A stretch of DNA of 64,000 bases, taken from Bacteroidaceae bacterium (GTDB lineage: Bacteria > Bacteroidota > Bacteroidia > Bacteroidales > Bacteroidaceae). Positions within the stretch are counted from its first letter, which is position 1. The number at the start of each line of letters is the position of its first letter. This document shows, in pieces, positions 40,895 through 49,292 of the stretch. Location of the stretch: NCBI GenBank assembly GCA_017529865.1, contig JAFXNA010000028.1, positions 1 through 64,000 of the forward strand, read 5' to 3'. The notes below the pieces were generated by a model. That model made no database searches. It had not been told where the DNA came from and saw only the letters and a list, made by a program, of their open reading frames with translations. The position numbers and the translations under genes were made by a program.

Positions 40895-41949
40895 TGATGA
40901 TAGATTACTCACTTGCTCCTGCTTTGCAGGAGAAGATAGATAACCTGAACAAGCCGAAAGGTTCATTAGGACGATTAGAAACACTCGCTTTGCAGGTGGG
41001 ACTCATCCAACATAGCTTGACGCCGCGACTCACTAATCCTTGCCATATCCTTTTCGGAGGCGATCATGGCATTGAGCGAGAAGGAGTATCACAATCACCA
41101 CGTGACGTCACTTGGCAACAGATGATTAACTATGTAAAAGGAGGTGGAGGCGTCAATGTGTTCTGTCGTCAGCATGGGTTCAAACTGAGGGTGGTCGATG
41201 TAGGAGTTGACCACGACTTCGACCCAAAGCTATATCCGAATATCATTCCACGGAAAATTGCTTATGGCACCAATGACTTCCTCCACACTGAGGCGATGAG
41301 CCGCGAACAGTATGAGCGATGCATGGCTGTGGGGGCCGAGATGGTGGACGACTGTCAGAGTGAAGGGTGTAATATCATCTGCTTTGGAGAGATGGGGATA
41401 GGTAACACCAGTCCGTCGAGTATCTTGATGCACCTGTTTCTCGATATCCCCCTTGAAAAGTGTGTGGGAGCTGGTTCGGGACTCGACTCGGAGGGCGTGT
41501 GTCACAAACTTGAAGTGTTGACCAATGCTGTATCCAACTATAACAGACGGGCAGTCAACCCTTATGCTCCGCATAGCATCGGTTGGGCTGAGACCATCAT
41601 ACGATACTTTTCAGGATATGAGATGGTAGCTGCTATCGGTGGCATGCTTCGAGCAGCGCAATATAACATGGTGATTATGGTCGATGGATTCATTATGACT
41701 GCATGTATGCTTGCAGCATCACAGTTAAATCCTGACATCATTGACTATGCTGTATTCGGACATTGTGGTGACGAAAGCGGACATCAGCTGATGCTCCAAG
41801 CGATGGGTGCACAACCCCTGCTTCATCTCGATATGCGATTGGGCGAAGGTACGGGTGCCATCTGTGCATACCCTATCGTTGAAAGCGCAGTCAATATACT
41901 GAACGAGATGGACAACTTCCAACATGCAGGAATCACTAAATACTTTTGA
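40894..41949 (+). CDS. cobT: nicotinate-nucleotide--dimethylbenzimidazole phosphoribosyltransferase
   Basis: 351 residues. LNKPKGSLGRLETLA at the N-terminus, FGGDHGIEREGVS, GEMGIGNTSPSS and LDMRLGEGTGA with the catalytic glutamate are conserved CobT features. It makes alpha-ribazole phosphate, the lower-ligand nucleotide. The lower-ligand base is not defined by this sequence. Coupled to cobU upstream; cobS follows after four bases. Confidence 0.95.
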   Translation: MMIDYSLAPALQEKIDNLNKPKGSLGRLETLALQVGLIQHSLTPRLTNPCHILFGGDHGIEREGVSQSPRDVTWQQMINYVKGGGGVNVFCRQHGFKLRVVDVGVDHDFDPKLYPNIIPRKIAYGTNDFLHTEAMSREQYERCMAVGAEMVDDCQSEGCNIICFGEMGIGNTSPSSILMHLFLDIPLEKCVGAGSGLDSEGVCHKLEVLTNAVSNYNRRAVNPYAPHSIGWAETIIRYFSGYEMVAAIGGMLRAAQYNMVIMVDGFIMTACMLAASQLNPDIIDYAVFGHCGDESGHQLMLQAMGAQPLLHLDMRLGEGTGAICAYPIVESAVNILNEMDNFQHAGITKYF

Positions 41950-41953
41950 CCCA

Positions 41954-42724
41954 ATGAAACGCATCATCGCTGCCATTACATTCTTCACCCGTCTTCCTTT
42001 GTGGCGATGGGTGACAGTAGACAAGAGCTACTACGAACGTGTAGTACCCTTGTGGTCTCTCATGGGATGGCTCACTGGTGGTGTTATGGCATTGGTGTTT
42101 TGGCTTACCTCCATGGTGTTTCCACTATCAGTCAGTATCATCCTTTCCTTGCTAGCAAGAGTATTGCTAACGGGGGCACTTCACGAAGACGGCTTTGCGG
42201 ATTTCTGCGATGCATTCGGAGGCGGAACCGATCGTGAGCGGACACTTGCTATCATGAAAGACTCGCACGTTGGTACGTATGGCGTATTAGGACTCTCGTT
42301 CTACTACCTTCTCTTCTATCATTTGCTGCTCCATATATTGCCACAAGTTGGAAGTCCATTTATCCTGATTGCGGTCGATACATTCTGTAAGTATCTCAGC
42401 TCCACAATCATCTATTTTCTCCCCTACGCACGCAAGGCTTCCGAAGCAAAAAACGGTTTGATATATGCTCATGTCACGATTCCTGAACGAATCATCAGTT
42501 TTCTGTGTGGCATTCTGCCAATCGTTGTCATGATGTTTCTGGTTGTAGGTTTCATGTTTCAATTCTTCCTTTCTCTCCTCTCGATCATCATTATTTATCT
42601 GCTGCTGCTATACATGATGCGTCGTCGCCTCCATGGTTATACAGGCGATTGCTGCGGCGCGACCTTTATCATTCTAGAAGCCACATTCTATCTTTTTATG
42701 TGTTTGTTTCTCTTTTCCTCTTAA
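41954..42724 (+). CDS. cobS: adenosylcobinamide-GDP ribazoletransferase (cobalamin synthase)
   Basis: 256 residues from the ATG at 41954 (MKRIIAAITFFTRLPL); an upstream start would overlap the end of cobT. The metal-binding HEDGFADFCDAFGGG and DSHVGTYGVLGL are conserved, with several membrane helices in the C-terminal half. It joins adenosylcobinamide-GDP to alpha-ribazole (phosphate), the last assembly step. No CobC-type alpha-ribazole phosphatase follows. Confidence 0.93.
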   Translation: MKRIIAAITFFTRLPLWRWVTVDKSYYERVVPLWSLMGWLTGGVMALVFWLTSMVFPLSVSIILSLLARVLLTGALHEDGFADFCDAFGGGTDRERTLAIMKDSHVGTYGVLGLSFYYLLFYHLLLHILPQVGSPFILIAVDTFCKYLSSTIIYFLPYARKASEAKNGLIYAHVTIPERIISFLCGILPIVVMMFLVVGFMFQFFLSLLSIIIIYLLLLYMMRRRLHGYTGDCCGATFIILEATFYLFMCLFLFSS

Positions 42725-42820
42725 GCGAAGATAACAGACCCAAAAGAGAAATAATATGACGACAGGCTGAAGTGTACAGAATATTTGAAGAGAAAGAAAC
42801 CTAGCGAACAACGCAGGAGT

Positions 42821-42933
42821 GCCGAGCCTTTACCGAACCTTAATGCAAAGCGAGGTAGAGGTGCTTTATTAGAAAGGAATAGGCGGAGTAAAGTGAGGTG
42901 CCTGGTAAAGTTGAAAGTGAGAAAAGAGGAAAA
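42821..42933. repeat. dispersed intergenic repeat, copy 2
   Basis: Matches 20861-20973 (65 of 75 ungapped positions over the first part), then the AG-rich gaaagtgagaaaagaggaaaa end. It lies in the 368-base gap between cobS and the secreted protein gene at 43093, upstream of a -7 box. A 61-codon ORF across it (42785-42970) is not supported by copy 1. Confidence 0.75.
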
Positions 42934-42983
42934 AAACATGGGGTTTGAGGAAAAGATTAGGGTAAATTGAAAAAAAAATCATT

Positions 42984-43004
42984 ATTCATGATTCATAATT
43001 CATA
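42984..43004. repeat. three heptamers (attcatg, attcata, attcata)
   Basis: Immediately upstream of the -7 box at 43014, in the promoter spacer region. Confidence 0.7.
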
Positions 43005-43013
43005 ATAATATCG

Positions 43014-43021
43014 TAACTTTG
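43014..43021 (+). promoter_or_regulatory. -7 box of the secreted protein gene at 43093
   Basis: TAACTTTG, 71 bases before the start; the -33 region is replaced by heptamer repeats. Confidence 0.55.
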
Positions 43022-43092
43022 TGGCGTAAAACAAGTGCTTAGAATCCACTCGTTACAAAAAAATTACAAACCAACAAAGTATTAACATTAAA

Positions 43093-45576
43093 ATGTTTCT
43101 TATGAGAAAAACAATTACTACAATGCTGACTACGATGGCAATGCTGTTTGCCATCAGTGCTAACGCGCAGAAGGAATTCGTTTATGAATTCAAGTCAATC
43201 TGTGGTGAGTATTACGAGACCTACACCCAGACATTGGATGAGGAAGCTATTGCTGCTGAAATTGGCTGCCCGTTGGCTGACGCATCTGCATTTGCCGTTC
43301 AGTCAGACGGCACTCTCGACCCTGACTACAAGTTGGGTACTACAGACGGTTGGCGTAATGCTGACGGTGACTGGGAAGGCTGGGGAGATAATGCCCGCAT
43401 CTGTGTAAAGGCGGACTTTGCTCCAGAGCCAGACGAAAACGGCGACAAGGATCCCCACATCTACTACATCGGTGGTATGGCTGGTCAGACCGGTACGCCT
43501 GCAACCTATAAGGCAACCTATCGCATTGAAAATCCAAGCGACAATGCCAAGTACTGTTTCGTCATCATCAAACTCACTTACGAAGAGTTGCCTGTGTACA
43601 ATCTGAAAGAACTCGACATCGTAAAGCAGTTTGAGGTTAATGCTGAGGAATATCCTCGCACCAACACGGCTTCTGAGACGTTTGCTATCAAAGTAGGAGA
43701 CCTTGCATCGCTTATCGGCTATGATGCAGAAAAGTTCAGCAGTGTGTGGTATAAACAACTGGTATATGTAGGGCAGTTGGACGAGAACGAGGTGAAGAGC
43801 GATTTGCTCACAAACCTCAACTACTCTTCAACTGCATGGATGAATGCCCTGTTCGATGAAAACACTGGTGAAGAAACCGAAGAGTGTGTACAGGGTGCAA
43901 GCGGCGAATTATCAAAGTTCCACATTCATTTCTCATCATCTGGTTATGATGGTGACACGCTGAAGGTACAGGTTGGTCAGAACGGTAAGTTGAAGGTGGG
44001 TGACACCAACTATGCAAAGGTTTACTTCGTAGGTCCAGAGAAGAAGGCTGTAGAACTCACAATCAAACTCAAGATCATTGCTAAGGAAATTGAAGAACTC
44101 CCATGGGACAAGAAGACATGTGTAGGTAGTGAAACCGTTTCATTGAAACGTGATATAGACCAAGGTTATTCTGCAACTACTTATTATATCAAGATTGACT
44201 CAATCGTTGGTCTCTTCAAGCCTGGCACAGTTGTTGCCGACCTGCAGTTCACGGCACTCGATGCTGACGGTAATCCAACCACCGTTTCCACAACAGGTGA
44301 AGGTGAGAGAAATGAATGTGCTGGTGGATACTGGATGGATATGGAATCACATCCTATCTCTTGGAACACATCTGTGAAGAGCTACTACGTTAACAACTTC
44401 AACTCCTACATTCAGATTGGCCACATGGACAATGCCAGTTTGTGGGAAGGTGGTGAAAAGACAACGGGTTCACTCTTCTATGTACTCGACAACGAATACT
44501 ATGAGCTGAAGATGGACATCCAGATTGGTGAGAAAGAAGATACAACGAAGGTGATTACGAAACCAGAAGAGTGTGCAATCGTAGCAACAAAGTACTATAC
44601 GTACAGGATTGTTCCTAACAATAATGGCGAATATCAAAATTATGGCTCAAATGCTGCTGGAGAGAGAGATTATCACCTGATGGATAAGCCTATTGATTTG
44701 GATATTAACTTCATCGAGGCTCAGTTAGGTACAACAAGTCCTGTATTCTATGGCGAGGTAATCGATTCTGCAGGTGTTGCAACGTATTCAAAGGCGTACT
44801 CATGCGATCCTAAACCAGGCTTCTGGATGGAACCAGCACCTGTTGAGAACAAGTCATCTGTAAGTACTTGGAAAGGTGGCGACACATATGGTATCTGCTA
44901 TGCAAATGGTGTATTCCAGTTCTTCCAGTATCCAAGTTCACAGTCTGTAGGCGCTAAGTACACCGATAACTTCTACCTTGTAAACCAGGATGCAGGTAAG
45001 CAGATTAAGTATGTCATCACAGTAGTTTATGTTGAACAGATTCAGGCAGAAGCAGAAACCCTTGAAACCTTCACATTGAATCTCCCTGCACGCGATCCTG
45101 CAGATCCAGAGAACGGTATGTACACTCCATACGACCTGACTCCTATGTACGAAGCATTCGGCTGTACGGCAGAAGAGTTTGCTGAGAATGGCAGTTGGAT
45201 GGCGATTGACCCAGATGGAGACTTGAGCAACAACTTCGACGAACTCGAAGGATTTGCATTCGACAAGAATGCTAAGTTGACTGACGACGACGCTGCTCTT
45301 GTTGCTAAGGTAGGTTACATCGCAGAAGAGAATGCATTCTTCAGCTGGATTCTCGACGACGAGAACCTTGAGAATACATACACCTTCACTATCTATGCAT
45401 ATTACGACAACAAGCGTTGTGAGTTCACCATCACAGTTGACCAATCAGCTGCTGCTATCAACTTCGTTGAGCTGAACAAGAGCGACAGCAAGATGTATGA
45501 CCTCACTGGTCGTCTGGTGAAGAATGCAGAAAAGGGTATCTACATTAAGGACGGTAAAAAGTTCTTTGTGAAGTAA
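43093..45576 (+). CDS. large secreted repeat protein with C-terminal tail (DUF4859-like, tentative)
   Basis: 827 residues; a second in-frame ATG at 43102 gives the more usual signal peptide MRKTITTMLTTMAMLFAISANAQ. The body is built from about five similar beta-rich units of some 130-150 residues, each with a leucine/aspartate-rich helix (NFIEAQLG, MYEAFGCTAEEF), a Gly-(Tyr/Phe)-Trp turn and a closing strand pair such as YYELKMDIQI. The tail MYDLTGRLV...KGIYIKDGKKFFVK matches two other proteins here. Probably exported to the cell surface. Its neighbour at 45700 is a paralogue, and GH43-like genes follow. Confidence 0.65.
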   Translation: MFLMRKTITTMLTTMAMLFAISANAQKEFVYEFKSICGEYYETYTQTLDEEAIAAEIGCPLADASAFAVQSDGTLDPDYKLGTTDGWRNADGDWEGWGDNARICVKADFAPEPDENGDKDPHIYYIGGMAGQTGTPATYKATYRIENPSDNAKYCFVIIKLTYEELPVYNLKELDIVKQFEVNAEEYPRTNTASETFAIKVGDLASLIGYDAEKFSSVWYKQLVYVGQLDENEVKSDLLTNLNYSSTAWMNALFDENTGEETEECVQGASGELSKFHIHFSSSGYDGDTLKVQVGQNGKLKVGDTNYAKVYFVGPEKKAVELTIKLKIIAKEIEELPWDKKTCVGSETVSLKRDIDQGYSATTYYIKIDSIVGLFKPGTVVADLQFTALDADGNPTTVSTTGEGERNECAGGYWMDMESHPISWNTSVKSYYVNNFNSYIQIGHMDNASLWEGGEKTTGSLFYVLDNEYYELKMDIQIGEKEDTTKVITKPEECAIVATKYYTYRIVPNNNGEYQNYGSNAAGERDYHLMDKPIDLDINFIEAQLGTTSPVFYGEVIDSAGVATYSKAYSCDPKPGFWMEPAPVENKSSVSTWKGGDTYGICYANGVFQFFQYPSSQSVGAKYTDNFYLVNQDAGKQIKYVITVVYVEQIQAEAETLETFTLNLPARDPADPENGMYTPYDLTPMYEAFGCTAEEFAENGSWMAIDPDGDLSNNFDELEGFAFDKNAKLTDDDAALVAKVGYIAEENAFFSWILDDENLENTYTFTIYAYYDNKRCEFTITVDQSAAAINFVELNKSDSKMYDLTGRLVKNAEKGIYIKDGKKFFVK

Positions 45577-45594
45577 ATCCTCACTTATAATAAT

Positions 45595-45632
45595 AAATAA
45601 GGTGTGTCTTTTTGAAGATGCACCTTATTTCG
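45595..45632 (+). terminator. terminator after the secreted protein gene
   Basis: aaataaggtg (45595-45604) pairs with caccttattt (45621-45630), with flanking T residues (cgtttt) after it. Confidence 0.7.
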
Positions 45633-45664
45633 TTTTGTACTTTCACGAATTATTTGTATCTTTG
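45633..45664 (+). promoter_or_regulatory. promoter of the 45700-52379 gene group
   Basis: TTTTG at 45633-45637 and TATCTTTG at 45657-45664 with a 19-bp spacer; aaatggt-type heptamers lie in the leader at about 45671-45695. Confidence 0.7.
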
Positions 45665-45699
45665 CAGCGTAAATGGTAAATGGTTAAATAGTAAATGAT

Positions 45700-47811
45700 A
45701 TGATGAAACAATTTGTAATCACATTGATGCTCTCAATGATAGCAAACGTGGCTAACGCACAGAATCCAAAACGGTCGGAACTGACCATCGTTGACAAGGT
45801 AGAAGTGATACTCGAAGCGAAGGAAGCAAGACATATCAACAGCTCACAGCGAGTGACGGTAGACCTGACTGACGCTTTTGCAAAATTTGGTGGAGGAGGC
45901 CTGGGAATGGCACTTCATAAGTTCTACATCGCTAAGCATGACGAAGAGACGGAAGGCAAGACTGACGAGCTAACAGCCGAATACAACTATCGTGAAGGCT
46001 GGTGGCTGACTGATATTTACGATGAGACTACTGGTGAACTGACAGGCGAATGTGTGGCTGATACTGTCTGCGGCTCTTTGATGTACATCCGTGACATCGA
46101 ACTGGATGGCAAGCAACTCTCACTGACGGTAGGACAAGTGGCAGGAGAAATGCTTCCAGGCAACACCTATTCTGCCCTACTCTACTATATCAATGGCAGC
46201 AACGCTATCGAAATCGACATTCAGCTTACCATCACAAAGGCAGAGATGCCAAAACTGGCAGATTTGACCAAAGTTGGCGAGAAGACTATTGACACGTCTA
46301 TCTTCTACAACTCCATATATAATTATCGTGTCATCAACTTCAATGCCGACTCACTCTACGAGTCCATTTATGCTACCCTTCCTGTGCCCGACTGTATAGG
46401 TTACGAAGAAGGCAAGCTATGGGGAGAAGACATGAAGCTGGTACTCTACGGAGAAAGTGCAGAAAATGTGCTTACAGACAATTCGACAGCCTTCTACGGA
46501 GGCTATTGGGTAGATACCGACGGCTATGTATGCGGATACAACGACGAGCATCCTGCCTTCTTCCTTGAGCCAGCCGACGCAACAGGACTGAACGTCTTGC
46601 ACGCAGGTATCTATCCCAACTATTCTTTCGTAGGGACAATCCTTAAAGGTTCATTCTATATCATTGGCGCAAATTATTACTACAAACTCAATATCAACCT
46701 GACAGTCAATCCTTATCCACGATTCGACGAATGTGAAATTGTTGACTCATTGACCTATGCAGTGGAAATCGTACCTGATATGACGGCAGAGCATACCACA
46801 GATGTGAAACTCGTGCAAGAAGACTACATGATTCATGCTATCACCCTCAATCAATACGAATTGGAAGCACTGCTCGGCGAGGGAACATACGAATTCTGTG
46901 TTGAAAACACCTTGATGAGTAACGACGGTGAGATTATCAAGAACTATAACAGTGCATTCTCAAACGCTATCACCAGAGGCAAAGGCTACCTGATGATGAA
47001 CACATTCGGGCTCTTCCAGAATGAAGCCCTGCTGCATATCGCCGCATCGCTCAGTCCATTCCCAATGATGACAAAGGCATACGGTATAGGTCAGGAAAGC
47101 TACTTTGTTGTAGAAGACCAAGAGACCAACGAAGGATATACTGAAGTCGGCTTCAACTTCTGGTATCAGCCAGGCGATGCTGCTGTGGGCGACTATTATC
47201 AGAATGTGTTCTATCTTGTGAACTACGAAACAGGCAAGAAGCTCCAGCTCAACATCAATGTTGTCTTTGTTGACCAGCGTAATCCTGTGTTCGACATCGT
47301 TGGCGGACAAACCATTGAATTGCCACAGAGCAATGCAGAAGGAACCGACTACGGAACCACAACTATCGACATGAGCGACATGCTTGCCACATTGGAGTGC
47401 AGTAACATCAATGAGGTGCAATGGGCTGCATACAACAATCTGAATCAGCTGCTCATTACTCCCGACTACGACGACATCTATGGTTACAACTTCGATGCAA
47501 AAGGATACTTGACAGCAGAAGACACGAAGGTGTTCAGCGTAGGATTTGCCGACGAAGCATTCCATTCATACCTCATGAACGGCAGTGCCGATACTGACTA
47601 TACAACCACCATCGTAGCTACTTACAACGGTAAAGGCTATAAGTTCAATGTGAAGGTAACGAAAGATCCGAAGAATGATACGGGAATCAATAACCTCACC
47701 CCAACCCTCTCCCAAGGCGAGGGAGCCATTTATAACCTAAGAGGTCAGCGTCTTTCTGCTCCAGTGAAGGGTATCAATATCATCAACGGCAAGAAGGTTC
47801 TTGTTAAATGA
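45700..47811 (+). CDS. large secreted repeat protein with C-terminal tail, paralogue
   Basis: 703 residues with the same unit architecture as the protein at 43093 (for example GYWVDTDGYVCGYN, PAFFLEPADATGL, NYYYKLNINLTV). The signal-peptide DNA shares 26 identical bases (45725-45750) with that of the TonB receptor at 21217 (21248-21273). Before the tail (IYNLRGQRL to GKKVLVK) the stretch NNLTPTLSQGEGA is encoded by a C/G-rich palindromic element. The TGA overlaps the next ATG, so it is coupled to the GH43-like gene. Confidence 0.65.
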   Translation: MMKQFVITLMLSMIANVANAQNPKRSELTIVDKVEVILEAKEARHINSSQRVTVDLTDAFAKFGGGGLGMALHKFYIAKHDEETEGKTDELTAEYNYREGWWLTDIYDETTGELTGECVADTVCGSLMYIRDIELDGKQLSLTVGQVAGEMLPGNTYSALLYYINGSNAIEIDIQLTITKAEMPKLADLTKVGEKTIDTSIFYNSIYNYRVINFNADSLYESIYATLPVPDCIGYEEGKLWGEDMKLVLYGESAENVLTDNSTAFYGGYWVDTDGYVCGYNDEHPAFFLEPADATGLNVLHAGIYPNYSFVGTILKGSFYIIGANYYYKLNINLTVNPYPRFDECEIVDSLTYAVEIVPDMTAEHTTDVKLVQEDYMIHAITLNQYELEALLGEGTYEFCVENTLMSNDGEIIKNYNSAFSNAITRGKGYLMMNTFGLFQNEALLHIAASLSPFPMMTKAYGIGQESYFVVEDQETNEGYTEVGFNFWYQPGDAAVGDYYQNVFYLVNYETGKKLQLNINVVFVDQRNPVFDIVGGQTIELPQSNAEGTDYGTTTIDMSDMLATLECSNINEVQWAAYNNLNQLLITPDYDDIYGYNFDAKGYLTAEDTKVFSVGFADEAFHSYLMNGSADTDYTTTIVATYNGKGYKFNVKVTKDPKNDTGINNLTPTLSQGEGAIYNLRGQRLSAPVKGINIINGKKVLVK
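47694..47727. repeat. C/G-rich palindromic element inside the secreted protein gene
   Basis: ctccc (47709-47713) pairs with gggag (47721-47725) within cctcaccccaaccctc...gagggagcc. It is translated as LTPTLSQGEGA, a peptide typical of read-through of dispersed palindromes. Confidence 0.65.
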
Positions 47812-49283
47812 AACATACGCTCCTCCTTACAATCATGATTGGCATTGCAGCACTTCGCTGCAATGCTCAAGTCACGTATTGCCCTGATGAGGACTGTCAT
47901 CGCTGCCAGCTTCTGCGTGCGGTCGATTATCAGTTTCATGCCATCCGCAACGATATCACCTTGCCTCAATCAATTGATGGGAAGACCGTTCGTTGGGAAC
48001 TGAAGCTCAATGAAGGAGCAACCCCTTATCTTTCGTTCGATGGGCACACACTTCGTGTGAAATCCCTGCCAAAGGGACGCTACATGGATGCTGGTACCTT
48101 GATTGGTGAGATAGCAGACGAGCGATGCTCGTTTCCGCTTACCCTTGCGCCCGATGATGAGAAATACGGCTACCTGTATTGTCACATGGCTGGAACCAGC
48201 GAGAACACCCTCTATGCATTGGGCACGAAAGCCGATCGTGGAGTGCTGTTTCATCCGCTGCTCGACAACCAACCCATCTATGATGCTGAAGCGGTGGCAG
48301 GCATTGAGGGAGGTGTGCGCGATGCATTCATCTATCGGGGTCAGGACAACAACTATCTCATGGTCACCACCGATATGAGCAACCGTAAATCGCGTACGTG
48401 GTTCAACTACGGTATCAATCTGCTCCGCTCCAACGATCTCATTCACTGGACATCCACCACGTTCGACTTCCGCAAAGGCGATTCCATCTTCGTTGACCCA
48501 GACAGCAAGAGTTGGTTTGCCGACTGGACGAAAATCAACCGCGTGTGGGCACCGCAGGTTATCTGGGACCCAGACTACAACAACGGCGAAGGCGGCTATT
48601 TCATCTACTACTCCATGCTGAGTACCAACCCAGGCGATGATCACGACCGCATTTACTACTCGTATGCATCGCGCGACTTCACTACCCTGACCAAACCCCA
48701 GTTGTTCCACGATCGTGGCATCGCTATCATTGACTGTCATATCGACTGGAACGATTGCGACCGTCAGTATCATGTATTCTTTAAGAAAGAAGGTGTGGCA
48801 GGTGTCGATCGTGGCATCTACGAGGCGGTGTTCGACAAACTGCCGAACGGTCAGTGGCGCGACATCCTGCACATCACCAACGAAGGAAAGAGTCAGGTGG
48901 AAGGTGCCAGTGCGTTCCGACTCATCAACGAGAACCGTTGGAAGGTAGCGTATATCAACTATGGTGTTAATCCCAAGATCTATCGCATCTGCGAAGCGAA
49001 TGCGACCGAAGAACAGATTGACCGAGGAGTTGAAATCGGCACGAATGTCAATCCCCAGCACGGCTCGTTCATGACCGTTACTCAAGCTGAATACGAACTG
49101 CTTGAAACATGGTCGGCACTTACCCTCCGTGTTCAGGAACTGCAGAAGAATCCAAAGTACAAGACGAACAAAGCTGTCATGCAAGCAGAAGCATCGCTCA
49201 AGACCACTTTCGCAGAACGCCCTATCGAACAGCTTACAGAACTCTACAATGCCCAATTAAAGAAACTCAAAAACTACAAATAA
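47808..49283 (+). CDS. secreted GH43-like glycoside hydrolase
   Basis: 491 residues: signal peptide ending RCNAQ, an N-terminal beta-sandwich-like domain (about 50-110), then a five-bladed propeller-like region with SRTWFNYGINLLRSNDLIHWTS, VWAPQVIWDPDY and GYFIYYSML, which resemble GH43 arabinosidase/xylosidase blades, and a helical C-terminal end. GH43 enzymes remove arabinose or xylose from plant polysaccharides. The catalytic triad is less clear than in the next gene, so activity is uncertain. Translationally coupled to the tailed protein upstream; the second GH43 gene follows after nine bases. Confidence 0.7.
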   Translation: MKHTLLLTIMIGIAALRCNAQVTYCPDEDCHRCQLLRAVDYQFHAIRNDITLPQSIDGKTVRWELKLNEGATPYLSFDGHTLRVKSLPKGRYMDAGTLIGEIADERCSFPLTLAPDDEKYGYLYCHMAGTSENTLYALGTKADRGVLFHPLLDNQPIYDAEAVAGIEGGVRDAFIYRGQDNNYLMVTTDMSNRKSRTWFNYGINLLRSNDLIHWTSTTFDFRKGDSIFVDPDSKSWFADWTKINRVWAPQVIWDPDYNNGEGGYFIYYSMLSTNPGDDHDRIYYSYASRDFTTLTKPQLFHDRGIAIIDCHIDWNDCDRQYHVFFKKEGVAGVDRGIYEAVFDKLPNGQWRDILHITNEGKSQVEGASAFRLINENRWKVAYINYGVNPKIYRICEANATEEQIDRGVEIGTNVNPQHGSFMTVTQAEYELLETWSALTLRVQELQKNPKYKTNKAVMQAEASLKTTFAERPIEQLTELYNAQLKKLKNYK

Positions 49284-49292
49284 CTAATTCAC

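Noticed and set aside
42785..42970. A 61-codon Lys/Arg-rich ORF across the dispersed repeat copy 2
   Set aside because: The other copy of the repeat does not keep this frame, and there is no promoter or start context for it.
47970..49256. A 428-codon ORF antisense to the first GH43-like gene
   Set aside because: The plus-strand gene has a signal peptide, GH43-like blades and coupling with its neighbours; the antisense frame has none.
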